Source: Phaeosaccion multiseriatum
Taxonomy: Eukaryota; Ochrophyta, other classes
DNA: 64,000 nt
Direction: 5' to 3'
NCBI GenBank assembly: GCA_965112735.1
Contig: OZ218958.1
Span: 868,001 to 932,000, forward strand
A model generated the notes under the pieces. It was not told the DNA's origin and searched no databases. It worked only from the letters and a program-made list of their open reading frames with translations. Numbering within the stretch: position 1 is the first letter of the stretch; each line of letters begins with the position of its first letter. The translations under genes were made by a program, and so were the position numbers. Below are positions 44,820-56,100 of the stretch, piece after piece.

Positions 44820-47747
44820 TGGCCTGCTCAGGCTGCTGGGGACGGTTACACGGTGCTTCAACTGCAACAGCTCCAGCAGCTCATCGGTCTGAGGGTTTCC
44901 AACCATCGCCCCTCCCCCCCCTCCTCCCTGCTGCCACTGCCCGTGCGGCGGCGCTGTAATGGCGAAGTTGTCAGCCACGGCAAACGCCCCCTTGGGCAAT
45001 GCACGGGCAGAGAGGCGGTCCTTCACCCATTGCACTTGCTCTTGCGTGATCTGTCGAGATGCGGGATTGTTTAGGGGGGGGGGGCATGTGGGGACACGTA
45101 CATACACACGTACATACATACGTACATAACATACACACATACGGAGGAGTGTGGAGGAGTAGAGAGGGCGCAGGGGGGATGGGGCGACAGCTCAATAAGT
45201 CAGTAAATAAGTCAGTGCAGCAAGCGGGGCAGAGTTAGCACCGTCGAGAAAGAGCTTCACTGCTTCGCTTCACCTCCCATCCTCTCTTCTCCTTGCGTAT
45301 CCCCCCGCTCCGTGACGTGACGTGACTCCGAAGCGACCCATCTTACCTTTGGCGTTTGTTGCGGCATGCTCACCCTCCCACGGGAGCTGCTGAGAAGGTG
45401 GTGCGAGTTCTTGACAATGGCCAGCCACAGGGGGTCGTAGCACAGCGTTGGCGACGACGAGGTGGATGTGGAGGCCTCCTCCGTGGCTGGCCTGGGGATT
45501 TGCACGAGTTGTAGGAAGTCCCGATTGGGCAGGCACTTGTCCAGGGCTAAGAACTTTGTCACCTTCGGCTGGCCTTGTTGTTGGTGTCCCTGCTGCTGGC
45601 CCTGCCCATTGGGAGGAGGAGAGTGGGGTACAACGGCTGCGAACTTGCAGTGCAAGTGTGCAGAGAACCAGAAGTCGGGCTGGAGGATGTTCAAGAGCGT
45701 CTCGGCGGGGACGCTTCCAAGCTCGTTGTTGGTGATCTGGGGAGAGGAGGGGTAGGGAGGATGCCAGAGAAGGAGGGGGGAGGGACGACATCGAGAGGAG
45801 GGGGGGGGGGGGTGGGGGGTGCAGCGTGAGCAAAGCAAAGCAACTCGAAGGAACAAGGTGTGTAGATGTGGAGCGGTGGAAGAGGTGGGTATGGACACCA
45901 TTTACTCCCTCACTCACTCAGCGACACACCATATATACTACAAGCTACTCATCCCACTCTCACTCGCTCATGACGGAAGGACGGAAGGCCTCAATCCGAT
46001 CCTCATTCACGAAGCAAGGCTCCATCCTGCCCTCACTCCCTTACGCATTCACTCACCCACCCACTCTTCTCCCTACCACTCACTCACTCACTCACTCACT
46101 CACTCACCCGCCCACTCGCTCACTCACTCACCCGCCCACTCGCTCACACGCTCATCCATTCTCTCACCCACTCACGCACCCTTTCACCCCCCTACCCACT
46201 CACTGGCTCACTCACTCAATCACTCACTCATTCACTCACTCACTCACTCACTCACTCACTCACTTACTCACTCACTCACTCACACCCTCCCTCACCCACT
46301 CACCCACTCACTCACTTCTCGCCCACTCATTCACGCTCTCACTCTCTCACTCCCTCATTCACTCACTCACTCACTCACTCACTCACCGACTGACTGACTG
46401 ACTGACTGACTGACTGACTGACTGACTGACTGACTGACTGACTGACTGACTGACTCACGTCTTCTCTGAAGAACGGTTTCCTTCGAAGCAGGTCCTCCTT
46501 ATCACCGAAGTCCGTAATGCCCGTGGGCCAGTCGTGGCTAAGGCAAATGTCAATCTTCTGCTGCTGTTGGTCTTCCTGTAACTGTTGCATCTGAGCCAGT
46601 TGGAATACTTCCAGCTCCCTCACGTGGTACACACTCCGGAGAGAGTCTTTAGAGTACGGAGGGCGTTCATGTCGCCCCTGGGAATAGTCCCTGAGATGTG
46701 CGTGTATATATAGGTATATACATAGATTGGGGGGGGGGGGGGGGGATGTGAAGGATCGGTGACGGGTGACGGAAGCAGGCATGAAAAGGACAGGTAATTG
46801 TTGATGCAGCAAATACTCCCGAGAGGGCGGAGAGGGAGCGCAACATCGGGGCTGAGAAGGAAAGGCGAAAGAATACTACAAAGGCAGTGGGGTCAATAGA
46901 AGAATAAGAATACACCCAAGCTCCTCCAATATGCCATCCTACTTGGCCCTTCTCTCTCCCTGTGTGTGTGTGTGTGTGTGTGTGTCTGTCTTTCTCTCAT
47001 CCCTCTTTTATCAAAACTCGCAACACGGATGATCAGTTTCGAGCCCGCCTCTTTACACGCACCTCCCCTTGTAGATGCCCGTCAGGCCCGCTATTCTCAC
47101 CCCGCCCACCGTCACCACACCGGCGAAGCCCATAAAATATATATTCGGCGCCACCCAGCCCCCGTAGTAAAGCTCCTGTAGGTAGTTGGAGGCCTCGTGG
47201 TTACCGCCCACGAAGATGGTAAGGACGGGTGCCACGGCCTCTCCGCTGTAGTACCTGTGGAATGATGCCTAAAGCCACGTGTAGGCCCACGAGATACACG
47301 GTTCAAGTCAGGGAAACGGTAAGTAAGGGTAGGGAGGAGGCGGAGGCGAAGTGGGTGCACGGTGGAGCGGGAAAAGTGGAGGTGGAGATGGGGGTGAGGA
47401 AAAGCACCTCACGACGGGAGTACTCTCTTTGACAGACCCAAGGCAGGGAGAACTTGATGGAAGAGGAGAGAGAATGAGGAGAGACGCAGAGAGAAAGAAA
47501 TAAACACAGACAGAGAGGGAGTCCTTACCATTGTTTTGAACTTTTGAGGCACCGCGATGGAGTCATAGTCTCCCTGGTTGCGCAGCGCCTGGAAGTCGCC
47601 ACAGCAGATGAGCAGATCCACTTTGATGCCTTGCCGCTCTTCCAAGAGCGCGATGCTGGCGTAGATCTTATCCAGCTCCCCATGGCAACAGCCTTCAACA
47701 ATAATGTTCAGAGGAGGTGCCCGCTGCTGTTGCTGCGCAGACTCCAT
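44577..47747 (-). CDS. DBR1: RNA lariat debranching enzyme
   Basis: Exons: 47747-47529, [missing mini-exon], 47254-47063, 46690-46459, 45736-45347, 45050-44577. Metallophosphoesterase motifs match DBR1 closely: [91 protein letters not shown] and [18 protein letters not shown]. The enzyme cleaves the 2'-5' bond of intron lariats in the nucleus using a metal pair bound by these Asp/His/Asn residues. The listed exons sum to one base over a multiple of three, and the family's short segment before YYSGE is absent, so a 3n+2 mini-exon must lie between 47528 and 47255. The C-terminus is Gln- and Ala-rich and ends in a doubled [11 protein letters not shown] block. A variant of the dispersed word (44661-44672) lies in that tail. 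Confidence 0.5.
46025..46458. repeat. (CACT)n / (GACT)n tetranucleotide arrays
   Basis: Degenerate CACT repeats to about 46384, then near-perfect GACT repeats at 46386-46455 that end only four bases before the DBR1 exon boundary, overlapping the donor region of that intron. Confidence 0.5.
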
Positions 47748-47851
47748 CCCAAGAGCTGCTTATGGAGGGAAAGGGGGGGGGGGCAAGGGCAGCGAAATCA
47801 ATTTTGGCCATCCACTGCCATGGAAACGGGGCGGGAGAATCTTAACACAAT

Positions 47852-48063
47852 GCCAGCGCCAGTGACAGCCACGATCTCGTGGATGACAACGCCCCGGATG
47901 TGCGGATGTCGGTCCAAGCCTTGTGGGACAGTGGAAGTGATGTGAGGATGGTCGTTGGAGGCACCTTAACTCGAACCTCACATCACTTCCACTGTCCCAC
48001 AAGGCTTGGACCGACATTTGGGGCGTTGTCATCCACGAGATCGTGGCTGTCACTGGCGCTGGC
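47852..48063. repeat. Long near-perfect inverted repeat
   Basis: The left arm 47852-47947 (starts GCCAGCGCCAGTGACAGCC) is the reverse complement of the right arm 47976-48063 except for about eight extra bases in the left arm. The loop is 28 bases. There are no flanking target-site duplications that I can see. It lies between DBR1 and the ankyrin relic. Confidence 0.5.
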
Positions 48064-48099
48064 ACCTCCTCCCCTGCGTCAAGGTTCGGCTGCAGTGTA

Positions 48100-48927
48100 C
48101 TGATGTATGGTGCAGAGGGCGGCGACGATTAGCTGACGGCGCTGATGCTAATTATGCGACCGAAGAGGGGGTGAATGCATGTTTGAAGTCGAAAGTATTG
48201 ATCATGAGAAGGGGCACTCTTCCGTGGTGAAGGAGCTCCTATCAGCCGGGGCCAATGTGGACCACAAAAACTCTGCTGCAGTGGCTTCTCTCATGTTAGC
48301 GTGTGACTATGGCCCACCTCAGAGTTGCTACTGGCAGCCCAAGCAAATGTGGAGAGGGTGAATGCGGATGGAGACTCTCCGCGGATGACTGCAGCGTATT
48401 GTGGGGGCATGTTGATATCGTCAAGGCCCCACTTTGTGCGGGCTGTGACCTTGATACTATTCGCATCATCGAATATGCAGGGGATACTACTTATGCCAAC
48501 GCGACGGCTGCAGATATGGCGAAGGATGGAGGGCACCGAGATCGTCAAGCTCATCGAGAAAGAGGCTGCCGACAGAGCAGAACGGGTCAAGAGAGACGCA
48601 GGTAAGGAGGGTGTGGCGAAAGAGGGAGGGAAGGGTTTGTTTAGAGCCATTGAATTGTGTTTCCTGCGGAGCTTTCTCCGATAGTTGCGGAGCTTCTCCC
48701 CTCGTCGGTCTGGTCTGTCGCATAAGTTCCTTGCCTGCCTTCCATCCTTCCGTTTCCACCCTTCTCCTTGTTCTCCACTTGCTGTGTCGTGTTTTTGTCG
48801 CAGCTTTCGAGCGTCGCAAATGGCTTGTTGGGATGTGGTGGAGGGCGAAGAGAGGGGAAGCAGTAGCAGTAGCTGCAGCAGCAGAAGGAAAGACGGCGAC
48901 AGCTGCAACAGAAGGAGGGACGGTGAT

Positions 48928-48971
<44 letters not shown>

Positions 48972-49015
48972 GAGGAGGAGGTGCTTCACGACGGCCCAAG
49001 CGATCATGTGTCTGA
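48100..49015 (+). pseudogene. Decayed ankyrin-repeat gene
   Basis: Ankyrin motifs appear in order but in changing frames: GADANYATEEGVNAC, VVKELLSAGANVDHKN, LLLAAQANVERVNADGDSP, MTAAYCG, HVDIVKAPLCAGCDLDTI and TEIVKLIEKEAADRAERV. At least three frame shifts and a stop are needed to join them, so no intact product is possible from this sequence. The final part looks spliced: donor after 48601 and acceptor at 48804 join in phase to FERRKWLVGMWW, a long Ala tract and a stop at 49013-49015. It could be a recent pseudogene or a badly assembled gene; the inverted repeat sits at its 5' end. Confidence 0.5.
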
Positions 49016-49414
49016 GCTGGCTGACTGTCCGAGGTGTGCAGCAGTCCACCTGCGCTAGCTAGATGGCACCCAATGTTGCATATACTACGGCTCTACTATA
49101 TATGCCTTCCTTGGAATCAAGACGTCGCAGCCGCAATGTGCGAGTTGGATCGACTTAATATGTATAAATCTACATACATTCTGAACGCCTAAGATATACA
49201 CCCACCCACCCTCAGAGGCCTCTGTGGTGCGATCGCTTTCTCACCGTATCCCCCGATGATACACTCTCGTTCATGCTTTCTCACCCTCTCTCTTGCGTGA
49301 CCCCTACCTACTCTCTCTCTCTCTCTCTCTCTCCTTTGCCTCCACCAACCCTCTTGCCCCCTCTCTCTACATGTCTTTCTACATACCTTCGCTCCTTTGC
49401 TTCAACTCACCGCT
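49016..49414. other. Short convergent intergenic region
   Basis: AT-richer sequence (49070-49200) and a CT microsatellite (49312-49334). No gene seen. Confidence 0.5.
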
Positions 49415-51579
49415 TCAAAAGACACCCAGCAGGGACGACAAAGCTTCCTCGGCGGCACCGCGTGTGCTGGACGGCAAGACACCCCCTGCCCCCTCGGGCG
49501 CCCTTTCCCATCCCCTTGTGGCTGTCCTTGGTGGCTGATGTGCTGGTGCCCCTCCATCCTCCGGCAGCACCCCACACACACACACCTCTCCACCTTCAAA
49601 CGTCCCGAGCACGCCCATCACTGGGGCTGACCCTCTCAGCCTCGTGCGTCCCATACCACCGCAGGCCAGCCCCATGGCGAAGAGGAGTCCCAAGAGCACA
49701 AGCAAGCAGCGCAGCCATGACAGCACCGCGAAGGCTGACGTGCAGGTCGTCGTATCCGCCTCGCTCCTCCTGCTCCTGCTCCTGCTCCAGCCGCCACTCC
49801 TGCTGGTGCCATCGGCACTGCTGCTGGTGGTGCTGCCTCCAATGGTGGTGGTGTGCTCAGCGGGAAGGATGCCACTGTCACCAGTGGGAGTGGTGAAGGA
49901 GAAGGAGCAGGACGAGGAGTCGATGGGTGTTGTCGGCGCCGTGGTCGGCACCACCGGCGCCGCTTCGTGCTCATTATCCGACGAGTCGTGCACCTTCGCC
50001 TCCGTCCCCCTCCTCTTCATCCTACTCCCCGCCCCTCCTCCCCCTGTGAGAAGCAGCAGCAGCCACACCCCGTCCACGACGCCGTGTAACAAGGCCAACC
50101 CCAAGCCCACAAGAAGGACTTCCTCCGACCAAGGCACAAAGAGGGTCCCCACTCCTCCAGCCTGGCAGCCGATGCCAACCAAGCACCCGGCGTTGCTACT
50201 AGTAGCGCTGCTGCTACTGCTACTGCTGCTGCTGCTGCTGGTGGTGGTGGTGGTGGTGGTGCTGCTGCTGCTGCTCGTCCACATCCACGCGATGGCCACG
50301 ATCGCGGAGACGCATTGCAACCCGCGGAGGACAAGAAGGACGCCATTGGGGGTGGAGAGTCGCCACAGCCACCCCAGCCACCAGCCTTTAGGAGCACAGA
50401 GAATCTCCAGGAGCTGCTTGTCAGCCAAGGGTAGGGAAGGCAAGGCGAGGCAAGGCAAGGGAAGGCAAGGCAAGGCAAGGCAAGGCAAGGCAAGGCAAGG
50501 CAAGGCAAGGCAAGGCAAGCCAAGGCAAGCCAAGCCAAGGCAAGCCAAGGCAAGGCAAGGCAAGGAAGAAGGAAAGAGGAGAGACGGGGTGTATGTCAGC
50601 AGCAGCAGCAGCCACATTGACGTCAGCCAGCAGCCGCCGCGCCGTTGCTGAGAGGCCTTCTGAAACCCTTCTGCAATAGTTCTGAGACCGTCTGTTCGGG
50701 CTGTGGCTAGTGACGCGAGCGACTTACATGAGAGCTTCTCCGCCTCCCCCCCGGCGCCCCTCGGGGGGGAGCCTCCGACGAAGGCCTCCGTGCTCGACTC
50801 GCCATTTGTTGCATTTCCGTGATGCGGTGAGCCAACTGCCCCATCATCCCCTGCGCCGTGAGAAGTGCAGCCTCCTCCTCCCCCAGCCCCAAGGCGAGCA
50901 CACTGGGGCGGTGTTGGTACTCCACACCGACCATAGCCTTGGCGACTGCTCGGGAGAGACTTGCTCCCTGGTTGGGCTGGAGGCATCTGTAGTATCGACA
51001 GGCACAGGCAAGAGAGGAAAGGGGAGGAGAGGAAGAGGAAAAGAGGGTGAAGGGGGGGGGGGGAGTTGGGGGTTGCCCTTTGGGTGGGTGTGGAGGACAA
51101 CGAAGGGTACAGCGGTGGTCGAAGCGACCTCTGTGATTCGATACGAGCAGGCAAGCACGCGTGCCCATGCATACTGTATGTACTACACGCATGGCTGTAT
51201 GTTGCTGTTTGGACTCTCGCTCTTGTTCAATGGTTGGTGGAGAGGGCCACGTACCCAGCACTGTCGTTGTCGCCCCCCTCCTCCTCTTGGGGACTGGAAG
51301 GAGGGTTCACGACGTTGAGGGCTTGCTCCATGTCGGCGATGAGTGATTGTGTAGCGTCCATGTACAGCTGTAACTGTCGCGCCTGTGCACAGTGAAGAGT
51401 GATACACAGGCACACAGCCACGCAACAACAACGGCAAACACAAGAGTACAGCAGGCTGAGCCCAGTCGGTCACAAGAGTACAGCAGGCTGAGCCCAGTCG
51501 GTCACAGTCCGGTCTCGGTCACCAGAGCCCGCATGCAGGAGTGAGGCATATGGGTCATTCTGTGTATCTCTCTCTCAAC

Positions 51580-51614
<35 letters not shown>

Positions 51615-53265
51615 TTGTGTGCTTGTGTGTGTGTGTGTGCTTGTGCGTGTATGCGCGTGCTGCGCTTCGCTTACTGTACCTTCCGAGGGAGGCTGTTGAG
51701 AAGGCCGGGTATGGCAGCAAAGTCCAACGCCATGACACTGAGTCGAACCTCTCCACAACCCCCCAGCTTGCCTTCATTACCATAGGCGAGAGGGTTCAGC
51801 ACTCGGGATACGGAGCGCAGATGGCTGACGGTGGTGGGCCGCAGGGCAGTAGAGAGACAGACAAAGAAGCAGCACAGCAGCAAGGGGAGAACGACAAAAG
51901 GTTAGCTGAGGGTAAGGCAAGGAGCAGAATGCGGGGATCAGTGCTGGCTGCACTTTACTTTATGCCTTTGCCTCCTCACCTCTTCTGCCTGAATTGGAGC
52001 CTGTCTTGCTCGGTTCTCTCCGCGGCCTGGACGGGGTACCACTGATCGATGGCCACCGGCTTGTTGAGAGGCAGACCTTCGGGCAGGTCGATCTGAGTAG
52101 CGAGGACAAGGAAGAAAGGGCGCGAAAATGTACCCAAAGGTAAGAACCAGAGGGCACGTACGACAGCCGAGGAAGTGGCGCTCGGGCTCCTCAGGACCTT
52201 GCCTTGGATAGACACGAAACACCTTCCTTTGAGAAGGACCTCAGTACTCAGTGAGTGAGTTCTCAGTCAGTGAGCCTCGCTCAGTAGACCTCAGGCCAGG
52301 CAGCACCCCGCTCTCCTTCTCCCACAACTTGTTGGCTACATTCACCGTACGGATTCATTTCAAGGGGTGCAGTACGAACCTCGATTTTGCCGAGCAAGGT
52401 GTCGCTCATGAGTGATTCGTAGCTGAAGAGCATGAGCAGCAGCGTCTTGGCAGTCGGCATCGAAGGCTCGATGGAGTAGATGAAGTGAGCATGCCAGCTC
52501 GGAGACACGGTGTCCTCTGCAGGGCATGAGGGCAGCGAGAGATGGTGTATGAAAGGGGGGCTTCGTGGGCTCGGTTAGGCACGCTCTCTCATTATCTCCT
52601 TGTCTTTCCTCCCTTCTTCCCCGTACCATCGGCCTGACCTATATCGGACTCCCTTCCTTACCGAGTACCCGGGTTTTTTTCTCGACAGAGTCGAATTGGA
52701 CAACAGCGTAGGGTCGGCTGCGCACAGGAATTGTGAAGAAGGATGCATGCAGAGAAGGTTCAGAAGTTAGAGAAGTGGACTGCGCTTAGTGGAGAGAAGT
52801 GGGCTGCTTGCTCGGGTGGGTCAGCAATGGTCTAGCTACTGCTGACAAAGTCTACAACCAGCAGTCCTTGTGGCCTGAGAAATCGACTTTGATTCTATTC
52901 TCTTCTCTCTCTTACTCTCTACTACCCTCTCTCGCTCTCTCTCCCGCCTTCTGCTCCCTTTCTCTCGCTCGTCCAATCTTTCTCTCTCGCTCTCTCTCTT
53001 TCTTTCCCTCTCACTCCTGCCTTCAGCTCCCACTCTCTCGCTCACTCACTCTTTCTCCCTTGCTCGCTCCCGCTCTCTCTCTCCTCTCTCTCCCCCCCCC
53101 TCTCTCTCTATGTCCTGTCCCTCTTCGTGCTGGGACCATCAACTAATCTGGACTCATTACAACTGACCTGGACCCATTACTGTTGGCGGCTGCTAGACCT
53201 CGAGCCTCGACGACAGACACCAAGAGGTAGCTGGTGTGATAGGCACAGCGCAAGGGTGGGGGCAT
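49415..53265 (-). CDS. C2-domain protein with C-terminal membrane spans
   Basis: Eight exons: 53265-53168, 52717-52662, 52516-52380, 52092-51980, 51824-51680, 51382-51255, 50986-50728, 50413-49415; 644 residues, phases agree. Residues about 12-140 form a C2 sandwich: YLLVSVVEARGLAAANSNGS, RPYAVVQFDS, TVSPSWHAHFIYSI, LLLMLFSYESLMSDTLLGKI, and a strand ending in IDQWYPVQ. The usual Asp-Pro-Tyr is Arg-Pro-Tyr and other loop aspartates are sparse, so calcium-free lipid or protein binding is more likely. The middle part (SHLRSVSRVLNPLAYGNE to QMASRARRPSSE) is helical and unmatched. The last exon has hydrophobic spans (VLLVLRGLQCVSAIVAIAW, EEVLLVGLGLALLHGVVDGV, LRCLLVLLGLLFAMGLACGG) and Ser/Thr tracts. 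Family function is membrane targeting; the exact role is unknown. Confidence 0.5.
50434..50572. repeat. (GGCAA)n pentanucleotide array
   Basis: About 27 units of GGCAA/GCCAA in the last intron of the C2-domain gene, ending about 20 bases before the minus-strand exon at 50413. Confidence 0.5.
51441..51504. repeat. 32-bp direct duplication
   Basis: Two identical head-to-tail copies (51441-51472 and 51473-51504, starting CAAGAGTACAGCAGG) in an intron of the C2-domain gene. Confidence 0.5.
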
Positions 53266-53707
53266 TGTTGTTGCGTTAGTTCTAGTCAGAAAAGACCGAG
53301 GAAGGCACACCTACAGCAAAGAAATGGAAAGGAGGAAGGTTGTCTCTCAAAGCACTTCTGCAAAGCCCCTCTCTTCTCACGTGCTTCCCGACTCCGACTC
53401 CACTGTGTGCGGCTCTTCCTCGGCGTTTTGCTGCTGCTTTTTCTCCTCCCTCTCCTCTGTCTGCTCACTCAAGTGCGTTCCCGCGGAGCGAAGCATCACG
53501 ATCTTCTGTACCGCATCAAAGGCATGGCACCTACCGTGTGAATCGTGGAGCACCAAAACGCCCGCAGCCGGGTTTTTTCCACCAGACTTACCTCTTGCTC
53601 TTTTGTACCGCGGCGCTAGGTGGCTCTCAGCAAGAGGACTGGGAAGAGCAATGAAGCGCCGCGCTCAGGAGTGCCGGCAGCAGGGAGAGGCGGGAGAGGC
53701 GGGGAGG
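53266..53707. promoter_or_regulatory. Divergent region between C2-domain and first FNIP cassette gene
   Basis: 442 bases with both start codons facing outward. From about 53526 onward it matches the 5' flank of the second cassette (from about 58829), marking the left edge of the tandem duplication. An open frame runs through it into the FNIP gene but is not conserved in the second copy. Confidence 0.5.
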
Positions 53708-55942
53708 ATGATATCTCACAGTCCCCGGCAGCAGAGCGCCGCTGGTTCCTCTACTGCGTGCACCGTCCAAGCTGGGGACAGCAGGAGCCAGACTGTAGCG
53801 GCCTGGGGTGTTCTTGATACCGTACTGCGGAGCAAGGAACTTTGGGGTGTCAGCCGGGCCCTCGATGAGGTGACATCACGCACTCTCGTGCTGAATTCTG
53901 CTGTACCCGCCCCTGTCCAACAGCATATGCTCGGTCTCCTCCGGTGGCAGCAGCGGGAAGAGGAGAAGCACACTCGTGCATCACCATCTCTAGCGGCAGA
54001 GGTGGGGGCCGTTGGCAGTGGAGAGGGAGAGGGAGGCCTGGGGGGAGGCAAACCGAGACGCACGTTCGGCATTGCAGCTGTGCGCCTGGGCCCCAGCAGG
54101 AGCTACTTTCATGGTCTCGATCTGGCCTCCGCTGACGAAGCTCTGGTCGCGAAGGCGTTGGCGCTATTGTCGGCATCGGTCAAGCGTGTGTGCTTCTCGG
54201 ACCATTTCAACCAAGGTAACATCACGTTACCAAGAACCGTGGAGGAGGTGCAGATGGGGGGGGCCTTCAATCTCCCTTTGGATCTCCCCGCCTCGCTGAA
54301 GAAGATCACATTTGGCGAAAGGTTCAATCAGCACGTGGTCCTTCCTTGCGGTGTGGAGGAGGTGGCGATGGGGCGTGACTTCAACCTCCCTTTGGACCTG
54401 CCTGCTTCGCTGAAGAAGATCACATTGAGCGGAAGGTTCAATCAGCACGTGGTCCTTCCTTGCGGTGTGGAGGAGGTGGCGATGGGGCGGGACTTTAACC
54501 TCCCTGTGGACCTGCCTGCCTCGCTGAAGAAGATCAGATTTAGCGATTGCTTCAATCAGCACGTGGTCCTTCCTTGCGGTGTGGAGGAGGTGGACATGGG
54601 GTGGGACTTCAACCTCCCTCTGGCCCTGCCTACTTCGGTGAAGAAGATCAGTTTTGGCGGACTATTCTATCAGCACTTGGTCTTTCCTTGCGGTGTGGAG
54701 GAGGTGGTGATGGGTTGGGTTTTTAACCTCCCTGTGGACCTACCTGCTTCGCTGAAGAAGATCAAATTTGGTCTTGACTTCAAGCAGCATGTGGTCCTTC
54801 CTTGCGGTGTGGAGGAGGTGGAGATGGGTAGGGACTTTAACCTCCCTCTTGAGCTGCCCGCTTCGCTGAAGAAGATCACATTTGGCGCAAGGTTCAGTCA
54901 GCACGTGGTCCTTCCTTGCGGTGTGGAGGAGGTGGACATGGGGTGGGACTTTAACCTCCCTCTGGCCCTGCCTACTTCGCTGAAGAAGATCACATTTGGC
55001 GAAAGGTTCAATCAGCACGTGGTCCTTCCTTACGGTGTGGAGGAGGTGGCGATGAGGCGGGACTTTAACCTCCCCCTGGCCCTGCCTGCTTCGCTGACGA
55101 AGATCACATTTAGCGAAAGGTTCAATCAGCACGTGGTCCTTCCTTGCGGTGTGGAGGAGGTGGAGATGGGGCATGACTTTAACCTTCCTTTGGCCCTGCC
55201 TGCTTCGCTGAAGAAGATCAGATTTGGCGGAAGATTCAATCAGCACGTGGTCCTTCCTTGCGGTGTGAAGGAGGTGCATATGGGGCGTGACTTTCACCTC
55301 CCTCTGGCCCTACCTGCCTCGCTGAAGAAGATCACATTTTGCATGAACTCGCGATTCAATCAGCACGTGGTCCTTCCTTGTGGTGTGGAGGAGGTGGACA
55401 TGGATTGTGACTTTAACCTCCCTTTGGCCCTGCCTGCTTCGCTGAAGAAGATCAGATTTGGCAGGAACTCGAAGTTCAATCAGCACATGGTCCTTCCTTG
55501 TGGTGTGGAGGAGGTGGAAATGGGTTGTGACTTTAACCTCCCTTTGGCCCTGCCTGCCTCGCTGAAGAAGATCAGATTTGGCGGACTATTCAATCAGCAC
55601 GTGGTCCTTCCTTGCGGTGTGGAGGAGGTGGAAATGGGTTGTGACTTTAACCTCCCTTTGGAGCTGCCTGCCACGCTAAAGAAGATCACATTTGCCGAAT
55701 GCTCGCACTTCAATCAGCACGTGGTCCTTCCTTGTGGTGTGGAGGAGGTGCAGATGGGTAGGGACTTTAACCTCCCTCTGGCCCTGCCTGCTTCGCTCCA
55801 GAGTCTATGGTTGGGAAGGAACTACACTTGCCATTTGGAGCATCTGCCTGCTGGCCTGAGGGATTTTACGGTTGGGCGGGGATGTCCTCTGCCTGCAGAT
55901 CGTCCCGAGGGGCTTCTGGTCAAGTACCATGGCTCTTTATGA
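53708..55942 (+). CDS. FNIP-type leucine-rich repeat protein, cassette A (14 double units)
   Basis: Intronless. I chose Met 53708 because copy B has a TAG just upstream of the same Met, so longer starts are not conserved. The N-terminal about 155 residues (VLDTVLRSKELWGVSRAL, MLGLLRWQQREEE) resemble the gene at 15923. Then come 14 units of about 38 residues, each two 19-residue FNIP repeats: FNQHVVLPCGVEEV plus MGRD, and FNLPLDLPASLKKI plus TFGER. Three units near the end are 40 residues (MNSR, RNSK, ECSH). A closing cap contains SLWLGRNYTCHLEHLPAG. DNA of the first half-unit is almost invariant. FNIP solenoids are protein-interaction scaffolds in the cytosol; no signal peptide or F-box is seen. 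The partner is unknown. Confidence 0.5.
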   Translation: MISHSPRQQSAAGSSTACTVQAGDSRSQTVAAWGVLDTVLRSKELWGVSRALDEVTSRTLVLNSAVPAPVQQHMLGLLRWQQREEEKHTRASPSLAAEVGAVGSGEGEGGLGGGKPRRTFGIAAVRLGPSRSYFHGLDLASADEALVAKALALLSASVKRVCFSDHFNQGNITLPRTVEEVQMGGAFNLPLDLPASLKKITFGERFNQHVVLPCGVEEVAMGRDFNLPLDLPASLKKITLSGRFNQHVVLPCGVEEVAMGRDFNLPVDLPASLKKIRFSDCFNQHVVLPCGVEEVDMGWDFNLPLALPTSVKKISFGGLFYQHLVFPCGVEEVVMGWVFNLPVDLPASLKKIKFGLDFKQHVVLPCGVEEVEMGRDFNLPLELPASLKKITFGARFSQHVVLPCGVEEVDMGWDFNLPLALPTSLKKITFGERFNQHVVLPYGVEEVAMRRDFNLPLALPASLTKITFSERFNQHVVLPCGVEEVEMGHDFNLPLALPASLKKIRFGGRFNQHVVLPCGVKEVHMGRDFHLPLALPASLKKITFCMNSRFNQHVVLPCGVEEVDMDCDFNLPLALPASLKKIRFGRNSKFNQHMVLPCGVEEVEMGCDFNLPLALPASLKKIRFGGLFNQHVVLPCGVEEVEMGCDFNLPLELPATLKKITFAECSHFNQHVVLPCGVEEVQMGRDFNLPLALPASLQSLWLGRNYTCHLEHLPAGLRDFTVGRGCPLPADRPEGLLVKYHGSL

Positions 55943-55958
55943 TGATGATGAATGGCGG

Positions 55959-55991
<33 letters not shown>

Positions 55992-56100
55992 GGAGGAGGA
56001 GGAGGAGGAGGAAGAAGAAGAAGAAGAAGAAGAAGAAGAAGAAGAAGAAGAAGAAGAAGAAGAAGAAGAAGAGGAGGAGGAGGAGGAGGAGAACGATAAT
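55938..56100 (+). repeat. GAT-GAG-GAA compound microsatellite, copy A
   Basis: Begins in the FNIP stop codon (TGATGATGATG) and runs through GAT, GAG and GAA blocks. The equivalent stretch in copy B (61166-61346) has a different block structure, so the array evolves quickly. Confidence 0.5.

Noticed and set aside
46025-46401. Plus-strand His/Ser/Leu/Thr repeat ORFs
   Set aside because: Frames of the CACT microsatellite inside a DBR1 intron.
47290-47330. Possible tRNA T-arm (GGTTCAAGTC)
   Set aside because: No matching A box, acceptor stem or anticodon arm could be folded around it; it lies in a DBR1 intron.
49644-50651. Plus-strand Leu/Val-rich ORF
   Set aside because: Antisense of the last C2-domain exon and of the pentanucleotide array.
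53324-53707. N-terminal extension of FNIP gene A
   Set aside because: Copy B has stops in the matching region, so the extension is not conserved.
54740-55297. Minus-strand repetitive ORF across the FNIP array
   Set aside because: It mirrors the 114-base coding repeat; the plus frame carries the FNIP motif.
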